Positions 1 to 10,379 of a DNA stretch of 23,130 bases are shown here, in pieces (position 1 is the first letter of the stretch; the number at the start of each line of letters is the position of its first letter). This stretch comes from Trichosphaerium sp. ATCC 40318 (Eukaryota; Discosea; Flabellinia; Trichosidae). A program made the translations under genes and the position numbers. The notes under the pieces were generated by a model. It was given only the letters and a program-made list of their open reading frames with translations, did no database searches and was not told the origin of the DNA. The DNA lies in contig JALMLS010000254.1 of the NCBI GenBank assembly GCA_038496445.1, forward strand, positions 1-23,130. Reading direction: 5' to 3'.

Positions 1-238
1 AAGTATGATAGGTTGTAAATCATCTATTCAGTCATTAATTAGCTTGTTACGTGAAGGCTAGGTAATATTTTGCATATAAGTCAACGTAGATTCAAAATTA
101 TTTCATTGCTTAAATGTTACTGCCCTGTTGATGTCGCTACGCTACACATCTTTACGTAAATAGAACCCACACCCTGTATAGGGGAGAAGACAATAGCAAG
201 GGACTGGAGAAGAGAGTATTATCGAAAACCTACCAAAC

Positions 239-2871
239 ATGTTAAACGAAAGCTCTGACGAAGAATTTTCTGATTTCGAGGATGATGACGATTTCCTAGC
301 TCAACGAGAGAAATGGGATAGCAAATCAATACAGGAAGGCTCTAATGGCACGTGGGTACCTAAAATCAAAAAACGTGCCAAAACAACAACAGCAAATGCG
401 GTTTTTCTCTATTTTCATTAACCTGATTCTGTGATGTTAGGCCTCGTAGATCCAGAGCACTTTATGATGAGAAGGACCTTCAACACAAGCGGCTTTGTTA
501 AAAAGTATCCACCCAAAGTTAATGGCGCAAGGAAGCAAACTGTGTATAAAACAATAGCAGAGTATGCTAAACACGGTACAGCATCTTCAAAAGTGGTTGT
601 TACGAAAGTAAATGTCGCAAAGTTCCCTGATAACGCAGGTACAAACACTTTTGAAGTATAAGCTTCATGGCAAGATTCATGCCAAAATGCACAAGATTCA
701 CAAACTTGAACTTTTTTTTGTTTATCACGTGCGCCCATGGGCGAAACATTTGTTTTAAGTCTTGATATTTTTATAAGAAAGGCGTTAATCTTGACGCTGT
801 TTATCACGTGTTTTCAATCATTTTATGATTAGAATCTGAATTTAATAGGATTCGGTATTTCATTTGTTTGGCATGACCCTGAGCGCAAAGCAAAAGAAGT
901 ACAGGTTGTTGGTACATTCAACACATGGCGAAGAGATAGACCAATTAATCTTCAGTGTATTGAGTTACACACAGGTACGTAAAAACACTGTGTTGTTTTG
1001 TATTCCCAACTTTAACTTGAAAATGTAGAGAATGTTTGGGCTACAGTTGTATCAGAACTACCAGAGCTCGATGATGAAGATGCCAGCCACGAATATATAT
1101 TTATAGTTGATGGCAAAGAGGTACAAGCATTATCATACGCTTTTTATTGAATTATTTTCAGGTTGTTGATGACACTAAAAGAGTTGTGGATCACACAGAC
1201 GAAAATGGAAAAGCGAATATTTTAGAAGATACTGAAGAACACTACTTACGAATAGAATCAACTGAAGGACCATTCTTGTACTGTGATAAGGTATCTAAAA
1301 CCTCACAACTTTTTTTTGTTTTGTGCTAAACACTTTTTTTTAGGAGCCACAAGTACGTACAATACATGTATTGTAATGGTACATTTAATTTACTAAATAA
1401 CATAGCCAAACGATTTCAGTTGGTACCTCAACTTCGCACAGAGGTAAAGTTGCAATTCATTACACAGCTCTTTGTTTGAATTGTTTAATTGATTGGTTTT
1501 AGAGACGTTTTCAAGTACTATGGCGCAAAAAGTTTATTTGCTCAAGACGAAATTCAAGTTGCAGAGCATCCAGCTCTTGCTTCAATTCGTGAAAGTACGT
1601 TTTGCTGAACAACGCATGAATTTTCTTGATATTGTTATTGGTCTTAATGCTATTACAGTGCTACTCGTAAAGGCAAATCGGGATGATGGTGATATAAAGC
1701 AATTAGGTACTCATACACGCACACTAGAAGAAGGAAACCTTGCTTCTTCATCTCCAACACCCATTCTTATTCGGTACATTCATTTTGTTTTTTATCAAAA
1801 TACTGAGTTGGTTTTTAATAGTGGCGTTGAACGTCTTGGTGTTATTGATACAGATAAGCTGTATGGCGTAAAATTAGGAAGAACGAAATCAAAGAAGGCA
1901 ATTAAAGCTGGAATTTCCAAAGTTGAGAATGGACCTACAGTGACTAATCTTATTTGGTATGGAAATAATATTCGTATAATTTAATTCAACTGACCTTTTA
2001 TGTTAGCATGCAAGCACCAGGTGCCGAAAGTTTTGTACTAGAAAGGAATTGTATAACTTCAAAAAGGTTGTCAGAAAGATTGGGGAAAAGAGTACAAAAA
2101 GTGGCAGCTTGAGTATGCGTTACGTACTGCTTACACATCATTTGTATCTGGTACCCTTTCATTCGTTCAGGATTTTGTTTCCATTAACTTGATGTTTGTA
2201 GCTGTTCATGAATCAAAGATGGGCCTCGCAGAAAAGAACGCCAATGGTGATGAAGAACAGGATAGCGATGATGACTTGTCTGACTCTGATGACGAGTCTG
2301 AAGATGATGATTTCTGTGTAATTATACACACTGGCAACTGGTACGTTCTAATACAAGTATTAGTTTGATTTTAATCTGATAATTGAAAATAGGGTTGTGG
2401 AGCGTAAGTTATTTCAATTATGAGTAGAAAACGGACAAGTTTTATTGTTAAATGTCTTGATAGGTATGGCAATGATTGTGAGTTGATGGCACTAATTCAA
2501 ATTGCTGCTGCTTATTATGCCAAAGTAAACATACTCGTTTACTATCCACTTGATGATAAAGGCGCGGTATGATTTAACAACAAACAAATTATTAGTTTTT
2601 CTTTCTAATAAGTTATTCACATTCTTCACAGAAAGCACTAGATTCTGCACAGTCACTATGGAGTGCATGGATAGGAGATGAGGATAGTGATGATGAAGAT
2701 GATGAAGAAGGTGATAAGAGTGGCGGTGAGAAGGAAAGATACGAAGTACGTCACAATGATTGGTTTGTAGTTCAACAAAGTTTATTTTCGCAATAGGTGC
2801 ACTGCCCTTACATGTTCTTGGATATGCTGTACAAGAGAAAGTATAAATGGAATAAAGGCAACAACACCTAA
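239..2871 (+). CDS. CBM48 (AMPK-beta/isoamylase-type glycogen-binding) protein with long unrecognised acidic C-terminal region
   Basis: Fifteen exons keep one frame to TAA at 2869-2871, about 532 aa: 239-374, 441-638, 849-974, 1029-1120, 1162-1290, 1344-1372, 1420-1443, 1503-1594, 1659-1773, 1822-1956, 2021-2112, 2202-2340, 2464-2566, 2632-2745, 2797-2871. The N-terminus is acidic (SSDEEFSDFEDDDDF). Exons 3-5 read as a CBM48 domain: GISFVWHDPE, then EVQVVGTFNTW, then HEYIFIVDGKEVVDDTK. That fold binds glycogen or starch and occurs in AMPK beta subunits and branching or debranching enzymes. Nothing after it resembles their catalytic or ASC regions. The second half (DVFKYYGAKSLFAQDE, GVERLGVIDTDKLYG, ELMALIQIAAAYY, two Asp/Glu-rich stretches) is unrecognised. 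The first intron (GTGCCA donor) and exons 6-7 (GTAATG donor) are the weakest joins; 239-660 could instead be a separate transcript. The CBM48 call is firm, the full-length fusion moderate. Confidence 0.62.
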
Positions 2872-2914
2872 ATATACAAGAAAGCATAAGTGTTAAACAA
2901 CCAAAACAACAAAT

Positions 2915-2920
2915 AATAAA
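2915..2920 (+). promoter_or_regulatory. Candidate polyadenylation signal of the CBM48 gene
   Basis: An AATAAA hexamer lies 44 bp after the inferred stop codon of the CBM48 gene, in AT-rich non-coding sequence. Position and sequence fit a eukaryotic cleavage/polyadenylation signal; no transcript evidence is available. Confidence 0.45.
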
Positions 2921-3377
2921 ACTTAAGCAACATGTTATGTATGCATGATCTCAAACACCTTCTTTTTCACTCGGTTTTCGAACAGTTTTGTTACCTTTCT
3001 GAACCGTCATTATGGTTACTCAAGCCGGTCAAATAACACACATAGTTATTCAGTAGAAAATCTTCCCTGCTCGTGGGACTGTAACTTAATAATTGCTTTA
3101 AAAATACTGGTGGTAGGCTGTGTTAAAATAAATCACTGATGTGACTGCTATTCACATTATTGCTTTACATGTCTTTTTTTTTTTTTTTTGATAGAGAAAA
3201 TTAATGACATTTATTGGTACCACTAATTTCTTCACTTTACTTCAGTTACGATTTGAGTATCACAACTTCGTGGCACATTTCACCAGCACAAGTGTGCAGG
3301 TAATAATATTGAACAAAACGCCTGTTTGAGGTATTCAAAAAGAAATCGCTTCAAAGAGCTTTATTTCTGCCAGTTAC

Positions 3378-3398
3378 ACTGTAAGCTGCTCTTACAGT
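3378..3398. repeat. Perfect 8-bp inverted repeat with 5-nt loop
   Basis: ACTGTAAG, loop CTGCT, then CTTACAGT. It lies between two plus-strand genes. It is not followed by a T-run and has no known role in a eukaryote, so it may be chance. Confidence 0.5.
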
Positions 3399-3583
3399 AT
3401 AATAATTAATAATTCAATCCATTCAAAGTTATTTGACCTGCGTAGACTGTCAAACAAGCCTTCAGGGTAAAAGCCATTTTCTGTACAACTACCCACAGGA
3501 TTTTCTTGGCAATCAAACACTAATATTGTACGGTTTAAATTATCTTTTTTAATGCTAATTTGAAAAAACAGGCACAGTGCTCC

Positions 3584-5180
3584 ATGTGGAGAATTTCGGA
3601 TTCAAAGCAGCAAGAGTTTAAAACACTATTCTACAAAGAAGATAGTACCAATACTGGTTACATTTCAGGAAAACGATGCAAACAGCTGTTTGTGCAATAC
3701 AACTTGCAGTATGATAACAATGTCAACTCTACCAGTGTCATGTGTATTAATTTCTTCTGTTACATTATAGTAAAATGGACTTGGCAATGATATGGGGCAT
3801 TGCTGATCAAGATGAGAGTGGCAGATTGAATATCCTTGAATTCACTGTTGCCATGTTTCTCATAGATGGAATCAAATGTAAAACCTTACCTCGTGTGCCT
3901 ACAGATGTACCTCCTGAACTCAAAATCGACTATGAAAATGGTACCATCGGTGGGACAACTGGCGCTGGTGTGGCTACCAGTAGTAACAAGTACGAGACAC
4001 AAAAAAAACCAGTTGAACAAATACCAACTTTTCTTCCAATTCAGAGAGCAAGAACACCTTGAAGATTCAAAGGACATGTGGTGTATACCAGATTCAGAGA
4101 TGAAAACATACAAAGCTCTGTTTCATAAACTAGATACGTCTAACGTTGGATACATTGATGGACAACATTGCAAAGAATTATTTGTTTCTTACAAAATGGG
4201 GTATGCAACATGTGATATAAAACGTTTTTTGTGCTTATCTATTATTAAAGAAACGCACAATTGGCAGTTATTTGGAGTATCGCTGATCAAAACAGGAGAG
4301 GCAGATTGAATGTTCTCGAATTCACAGTTGCCATGTTTCTCCTAAATGGAATCAAAAATAAAACTGTAACTCATATACCTGCAGATGTTCCTCCGGAACT
4401 AAAAATCGATTATATACATGGCACTATTGGTCCCAGTGCAGAGGGAAATTCAGAAGGTAATGGAGCTGGTATGATAACTAGTGGCACTAAGTACGAACAC
4501 AAAAAAGATCTTTCTCAGTATTTTTTGCAAAGTCTTCTGAACAAGTCTCACTTAAACTTTACCTAGAACAGAAGTTCAAAATAGTGATAAAAAATTATGG
4601 TGTATACCCGATTCAGATATACAAGCATACAAAGCTCTGTTTCTTAAACATGACACCTCTGACGTTGGATACATTGATACCCAACAAGGCAAAGATTTAT
4701 TTTTGCTTTCCAAACTAGGGTACAGACACATGCCAAAAAAACCAACTTGTTCCTGAATATCGTTTTAGAACTTCACAGTTATCACGTATATGGACCATTG
4801 CTGATCAAGACGGGAGTGGCAGATTGAATATTCTTGAGTTCACTGTTGCCATGTTTCTCATAGACGGAATCAAACATAAAACCTTACCTCATGTGCCTAC
4901 AGATGTACCTCCTGAACTAAAAATAGATTATACAAATGGTACCATCGGTGGTAAACCAATAGATATTACATCTGCCAAAAGCTACAAAAAATTAGAGTGG
5001 ACTAAGATATTGACAATGTCAGGTTTTGACAAACAACGCACACAAAAACTTGGGTTACTGTTGAACCGTATGTGTGTTGATGACATACATGAAATAACAG
5101 GTGAAGTTATGAAGGAATTAGGCTTTACAGTGCTAGAACGTGCAAAATTTGTAAAGTATCAAAACAACTCCTTGGAGTAA
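3584..5180 (+). CDS. Triple EH-domain (EPS15 homology) endocytic adaptor-like protein
   Basis: Six exons (3584-3708, 3771-3989, 4045-4200, 4251-4490, 4567-4719, 4769-5180) give 434 aa, and all five introns are phase 2. Three tandem EH units span roughly residues 1-100, 125-230 and 255-355. Each has a first half like MWCIPDSEMKTYKALFHK and a second half like IWGIADQDESGRLNILEF ending in a VPPEL motif. EH domains bind NPF-containing endocytic proteins (Eps15/Ede1/Pan1 class) at the plasma membrane. The second EF-hand loops of units 1 and 3 (DQDESGRLNILE, DQDGSGRLNILE) keep calcium ligands at positions 1, 3, 5 and 12; unit 2 has Arg at position 5. The C-terminus (WTKILTMSGF to VLERAKFVKYQ) is helical and may be SAM-like. 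It is short for the class: no coiled coil, UBA or proline-rich region. ATG 3584 is chosen because it sits where the other two units begin, though an upstream exon is possible. Confidence 0.88.
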
Positions 5181-5406
5181 AGATAAATTAGTGAGTAGTT
5201 GACTTATATAAAAGTTATGCATTATGGTCACTTAGTTGGTAATACACTATTGTTTCCATTATTTACTATGGTGTACAAGTAGCAGTACAGTAACACTTGT
5301 CAAGCGAAACTTCAATTGCTTCATCCAATGTTGTTTTTGTTGATAAACAAAAGAAGTATTGACGTTTCACAAAGCCATAATAGTTTTTTTAACCTAATAA
5401 CTTGAT

Positions 5407-5412
5407 TTTATT
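5407..5412 (-). promoter_or_regulatory. Candidate polyadenylation signal of the long F-box/MORN gene
   Basis: On the minus strand this reads AATAAA, about 46 bp beyond the stop codon of the F-box/MORN gene that ends at 5458. The upstream plus-strand EH gene ends at 5180, so the two genes converge on this 277-bp interval. Confidence 0.4.
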
Positions 5413-5457
5413 TTAGAAAAACGCACGTGTTTTTGTGGATATTATCGTTTCTAAAAC

Positions 5458-7163
5458 TTATTTGTTTTGGCTTTCTTTTAGTTGTTCCTTAAGTTCTTGA
5501 ACTTCTTTTTGAAGCGCTATTTTATCTTCATAAAGCTTCTTATATTCCACCTCTACTCCATTCTCATAACTCGTATAAGTCACCTCCTCTTCATAATCAT
5601 CATCTACTGTTCTAATCATATAAAATCCATGTAACTTATTATTCTTGTAAGAACAAGACTTCATTAATACTCCGCTAAAGTTCCATTTTTTATACTCTCC
5701 TTCTAACTTTCCATTATCATCATAAAAGCAATCTAATTGCATTACTCCTTTGTAATTCCATTCGTCATATTTACCAACTTTTACTCCATTTTTGTAAAAG
5801 CAATGAACACAGTACTTACCATCATCATTCCAAGTCTGATACTCTCCATCAAGCTTATCATTCTTATAAAAACAACACTTTGTAAATTCTCCATGGTAAC
5901 CCCACTCAGTACATTCTCCCTCCTTCATACCTTCCTTAAAGAAGTGCTTCTCCTTTAACTGGCCATTATCATAAAATTCTTTAAATTCTCCTTCTTCTAA
6001 TCCATCTTTAAATCCAACAACTGATTTCAGTTGTCCGTTCTCATGCCACTTTTTTTTCTCACCTTGCATCTTCCCGTCTTTATAAAAACACTCAACTTTC
6101 AGTTGACCATTACTAGGGTACCAGCATTTGTATTCACCATGTCCAACTGCTGAGATAGAGCTGCTAACCAAATTCAGGCGGCGTGATCTGCGATCTGCTT
6201 GTTTTTCTTTAATTTCACTCTCACTGACTTCTTTGTAGAAAGCAGAACACTCCAACCGCCCACCCTCATCAAATTTCCTCTTTTCTATTATGTTAAGACC
6301 ACTTTGCGTTTTAGTAAAAACACGTGTTTTGTACAACACCCCAGAGTCAGGACGTAAAAACTTGTGTTCACCTGTTTTCTCACCATCCTTGTAACTACCT
6401 TTAAATATCACTTGATTAGTTCTACTCCATTTTGTACAATCCCCATGATACTCATTATCCTTGTAATAGCTGTGCTCCTTTAATGAACCATCATTGTGCC
6501 ACTCCATATACAAACCCTGTTTTTCTCCATTTTTATAGAAACACTGACGAACATCAACACCGTCTTTATTCCATTCTTGAAACTCTCCTTCCATCTTTCC
6601 ATTATCATTAAAACAATACGCTTTATGTAACTGTCCATTCTCATGCCATACCTTTGTTTCTCCTTTAGGCTTTCCTTCAATAACGAATCCAGTTAAATGG
6701 ATTTGTCCATTTGAATACCACGTTGTAGCTTTTCCAGCAACGTGATCGTTCTTGTTTTGCCATTGGTGACTTATTTGCCCGTCTTTATACCAAGCTAAAA
6801 ACATGCCTTCCTTGATTCCCTCTTGGTAGTAGCACTTCTCTTTCAAATTACCATTATTGTGCCATTGTATCCAAAGACCGTTTTTACTGAGATTTCTGTA
6901 AAAAACGAAAAAGTTAGGCGGCGCATTGGTTTTTGCGATGAGAACTAACGCAAAAGCGGTAAAATCAGTCTGGTACGTACGCGTTAAAATGGGTCTTCAC
7001 AGCTGCTAGTTTTGACAGCGAATGTAACGATTTAAAGGTGTGTTTGTTGTAATTGCTTATTTCGACCTTTAAAAGTATGTTAGTCGCGTTAAAAGTGAAT
7101 GCAAGTCGTAAAGATCTTCGCCAGACGTACTAGTATATCGCATGGTAAACTAAGCAAATTCAT
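5458..7163 (-). CDS. F-box protein with about 16-17 MORN-variant (YwqK/MORN_2-type) repeats
   Basis: Three exons on the minus strand (7163-7131, 7066-6981, 6895-5458) give 518 aa. Introns of 64 and 85 bp both start with GTACGT. Exons 1-2 encode an F-box: MNLLSLPCDIL joined to VEISNYNKHTFKSLHS and SKLAAVKTHFN. F-boxes bind Skp1 in SCF ubiquitin ligases. Exon 3 holds 16-17 units of 23-25 residues with the pattern W-x-x-N/D-G-x-hydrophobic, F/Y-Y-K-x-G-x-x-x-G, for example EYKCWYPSNGQLKVECFYKD. In bacteria these repeats define YwqK-family proteins; their ligand is unknown. The array is broken near residues 210-290 by a basic, charged insert. The last ~35 residues (KLYEDKIALQKEVQELKEQL) look like a coiled coil. 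ATG 7163 is the first ATG in the open frame. The inferred role is a substrate receptor, with the repeats as the recognition surface. Two related copies lie at 10380 and 17340. Confidence 0.85.
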
Positions 7164-7727
7164 AGCTGTAAAACCTCTTTGACGCACGCTAGCGTTAATT
7201 AGTGTAAAATTGGGCTTAGATCTGATTTTAGCGGGCTTTGTTACCTTTTTCTTTTGATCATTTGCCGGCAATAGTGTTTACAACACGTAAAATTTATCGA
7301 GTAACTAACAGGATTGGCGCAGTTTAGACAAAATCAGGCTATTGGTAGCTATGAAAAACGTGTTGACTTTTTTGAGAATCAATTGGGAGACGCTGTTGTC
7401 CATGAACTGGCAGAGCCTATATAGATAGCGTACCTCACCACAACATCATATCTGACCAATGTAGATGTAACGATTGAAGTACACGTGCCACTAAAGAGTT
7501 ATTCTTTGTTGCTATGTTTGATTTGTTGTGCGTTTGGTTTTCAGTTACAACTGTTGGAGTAGTAGATATTTCTGTTACACCTTGTTAAGAAGGTTTTATT
7601 TTATGTACAAGTGAGGTATGTACAAAACAAAAATTATTTACACAACTACAAAGTCTACATCAGACACAGAAATTTCTTTAGCTTTTCTATTCGCATCTAA
7701 GACCACGTGTTAACTTTTTGGGTTTTT
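7164..7727. other. Intergenic region, presumed promoter of the long F-box/MORN gene
   Basis: Lies upstream of the minus-strand start at 7163 and downstream of the arrestin stop at 7728. I see no supported gene. CACGTG motifs at 7482-7487 and 7704-7709 are the only recognisable sites. The minus-strand frame stays open upstream of the start codon to about 7271 but contains no ATG there. Confidence 0.5.
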
Positions 7728-9671
7728 TTACTGTTGCGGTGTATCCGTGCCCATTCCAATATCTTCGTATGTCATTGGGGGAGCAGATGGACTGTGCTGG
7801 ATTGGAAGAGGTGCCTAAAAAAGGTGAGTAAAAAAGGTTTGAATGGTTTATGTTTTCTTTTTGTTCGTACACTGCCCAAGCCTTGCTGATGAGGCTGCGC
7901 GTACGCTTTAGGCATTTGAGGGTTTACATAAGCTTGTGGATTCGCATTAGGCGCCTAGTGAGCAACGGTTAAGGGAGAAAAGTAAATAGTTTGTTTTGAA
8001 CCTGTACAACTTGAGGAGGTTGTTGAACAATGTTGTTGTTGTGGTAATGGTGATGATGTACATGGACCACAGTAGGTGCAGGTGCAGCCTTTGTCGGTGG
8101 AGGGCGTGGTATAATCAACAAAGGACAATTGAGAGTAAGCTATGAAACGAATAAGCTGGTAAAAGATAACCTCAAAATGCACCTCTGGGCTTCTTCTAAC
8201 AAATACTGTAACAACTAAGAAATATCTAACGCTTATTGTCTTTGCTGTGTCAATAGTTGGATTTATATCTGTAGGTATTTGAACATTTATAGGTAGTTCA
8301 AATATGGATACAGGAGTAGGAGAAAACCTAAAGAGAAATCAACAAAGGCAAAAAAACTTGATATTTCATTGTAAAACTCGTTTGTTTTCTTCGCGTCAGA
8401 CACTCGCAAATAACGTTGGAGTATTGATAGGTGTAGCATTGGTTATAGTAGAAGGACGTAGACAAAAGCGTATGAAGTTAAATTGTAGTTTGTAATATAG
8501 TGTGAAAACGCAACAATGGCGTTCCTTTTATCTTTATGTCACGTGATTTTAAAATATCGATAAATTGTGTACGTACTGTGACATCATATAATCTGCGTGA
8601 GAGAACGCAAGATTATCACGTAAGTTACCAGCAGCCCAAATCTGTCTAATGTCCACTGAGAATTTCGAGATTGGAAGCAAAGCCTTATTTTCAATTTTTA
8701 GATGAATTGCCATCACATCTCCTAGAAATATGTTAAGAATGTATCCATATTAATTAAAAGCAATAGTAGATGGTTACATAAAGTACTACGAAAAATTATA
8801 GGCGCGTACCAGGGAACATGGCATGTCTTAAGAGAGTACATTCTGTTTTAATAGGTTTTGAAGAAACACTTTTTGTTTGAGCAAATAGGGTCTGTGGTCT
8901 AGCAACTGGAGTAGGATCTGCTAGAACGAATACCTCCTGTGACGCTTGACCTATTTTTTTTTCAAAAAACATCAGTGTTTACAGATACGAAGCAACGTAA
9001 AACTCCAAAAAAGAAACAAAAAGAACCTTCACAAAACAAAAAAAAATCTAAAGACAACTCAGGAGTTGGTGCAAAAAGTTGGTCTGGAATATTGTTTACA
9101 CTCTAACAAATTGATCTGAGTTTGTTGATCTTTTTTGTGACACTTGTACACGTGAAAGTTAAGAACTTACTGTTAGGGTATCCGGGTACTTCTAAATGTG
9201 CGCTTAGCGTGTATCTGAGGCGAAATATGCCCTTGGGATGACCACACGTTGACGGGATACCCATTGGGAGTTGAATTTCAAAAGGAAATGTATGTTCACC
9301 TACGGGTAATTTAATCGCGTTATTGCGTATTAAGTGATGGTTTTTACCTCCTGGAAGACGTTTTGAATATAACGGATTTGAAGGATCGCCTATGAGGTAA
9401 CGAACACGTTCTAGTACTTTAACCCTCTTTACGTTGGATTTGGTGATACTCCCTTTGCGTTTCTTTTTTCTTGTGGGCTCTACGATACTTTCGACGCCAA
9501 CAAACGCGATACGCAAATATCTACGCTTATGTTATTTATTGGTTGTATAATAACGCGACTTTACCTTATTGTAAGCGGTTTAGCTTTACCATAGCTGACA
9601 TGTCCTCGTATTGTTTCGCCAGCATACCAATGATGTCGTTTTTCGTTCAGCTTTATCGCAAATCGCACCAT
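7728..9671 (-). CDS. Alpha-arrestin (arrestin-related trafficking adaptor-like) protein
   Basis: Resolved minus-strand exons are 9671-9565, 9520-9171, 8950-8810, 8721-about 8587, 8327-8183, 8139-8002, 7954-7871 and 7814-7728; the stretch 8586-8328 is coding but its joins are unresolved. The arrestin N-domain starts at ATG 9671 (FAIKLNEKRHHWYAGETIRG) and runs through PVGEHTFPFEIQLPMGIPST and GIFRLRYTLSAHLEVPGYPN. The C-domain has MFPGDVMAIHLKIENKALLP and DTAKTISVRYFLVVTVFVRR. The tail is Pro/Gln/His-rich (PPPTKAAPAPTVV, a run of five His/Tyr, QQPPQVVQ) and ends APPMTYEDIGMGTDTPQQ. Fungal alpha-arrestins recruit Rsp5-type ligases to plasma-membrane cargo through PPxY motifs. Here the nearest match is PPMTY (PPxxY), so a canonical PPxY is not seen. 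An Arg/Lys-rich loop (RKKKRKGS) interrupts the N-domain. The 220-bp intron 9170-8951 is unusually long for this window. Confidence 0.85.
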
Positions 9672-10379
9672 CACCGAGTTTATTTTTTTTTTTGCTTTTT
9701 TTTCTTTCAGCAAACGAAAAGCTCCCAGTTTTCTATCCGAAATCACATAGTTGCTTGAAGAAATAGAAAGTCCTTTGTGAGCATAAATTTGCTTCCATTA
9801 GAGCTCAAAAAGAAACGACAATCACATAGAACAAGCCTTGAAAACGTACCACAACTGGATGTACTGCTAGCGCATCAAATTTGTTGGTACGGTGAAATCC
9901 CTTGTCTACCCTTTTTCACTGTATTATGGCCTAGTACCTTCGAGGTTTTGTACTTGGGCAGCATCGCTTTTGAGGCGTTTTCAGAAATCCCGAAAAATAC
10001 CTAGGTAGGATATGTATAGCAACATAGCTACATGTTGAAAGTAGCGATTGAAGATACGATGGTTGCGAGTTGTCAAAATATTTCATAATTTTTCGAAACA
10101 TCTCAAAAGCGATAATGCCCCAGATCACACGTACCAGACAAATTAGAAGATCAAGCTTATTTAAATTGATTTTGCACAGTATGATGGACTACATCCAAAT
10201 CAACAATCCTGTTGAAGTCTCACCGTTGTAACGCGATAAGTAATACTTGGGATACTTTTCATTCTGACAAAGGGGTAAGTTTTTAAGGCTTGAATAAAGG
10301 CACAAGTATCCAATTGTTCATCTATTCACACATCAAGTACACAGTGATTGCTATGTAATCTACGCAATAACACTTTCTG
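9672..10379. other. Intergenic region upstream of the arrestin gene
   Basis: No gene could be supported. Around 9964-9975 and again in inverted orientation at about 10103-10114 there is a shared 12-mer, ATCGCTTTTGAG. Its two readings both give an IAFE peptide in opposite directions (LGSIAFEAF forward, WGIIAFEMF reverse), vaguely like protein-kinase subdomain IX. Flanking kinase motifs are missing, so at best these are relics. The rest presumably carries the arrestin promoter and the 3' end of the short F-box/MORN gene. Confidence 0.35.

Larger units (their letters stand above)
2872..3583. other. Intergenic region between the CBM48 and EH genes
   Basis: No supported coding region on either strand. 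It holds the CBM48 gene 3' end, a poly-T run near 3174-3189, a small perfect hairpin at 3378-3398 and presumably the EH gene promoter. Just before the EH start codon, 3551-3571 resembles a branch point plus 3' splice site (GCTAAT followed by AAAAAACAG). An unseen upstream leader exon of the EH gene is therefore possible. Confidence 0.5.

Noticed and set aside
418-807. 129-codon minus-strand frame over the CBM48 gene 5' part
   Set aside because: It overlaps plus-strand exons with better coding character and the putative intron. No domain was recognised.
5737-6680. Additional frames overlapping the long F-box/MORN gene on both strands
   Set aside because: They are out-of-frame shadows of the repeat array and inherit its periodicity.
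7687-7872. Alternative frame through the last arrestin exon ending in a basic tail
   Set aside because: The phase-0 join to APLPIQHSPSAPPMTYED uses a GTACGA donor and matches the Pro/Gln-rich tail of the previous exons better.
9890-10130. Two opposite-strand peptides with an IAFE motif resembling protein-kinase subdomain IX
   Set aside because: Both derive from one shared 12-bp inverted repeat. No HRD, DFG or APE motifs were found in compatible frames nearby, so a kinase gene or relic cannot be supported.
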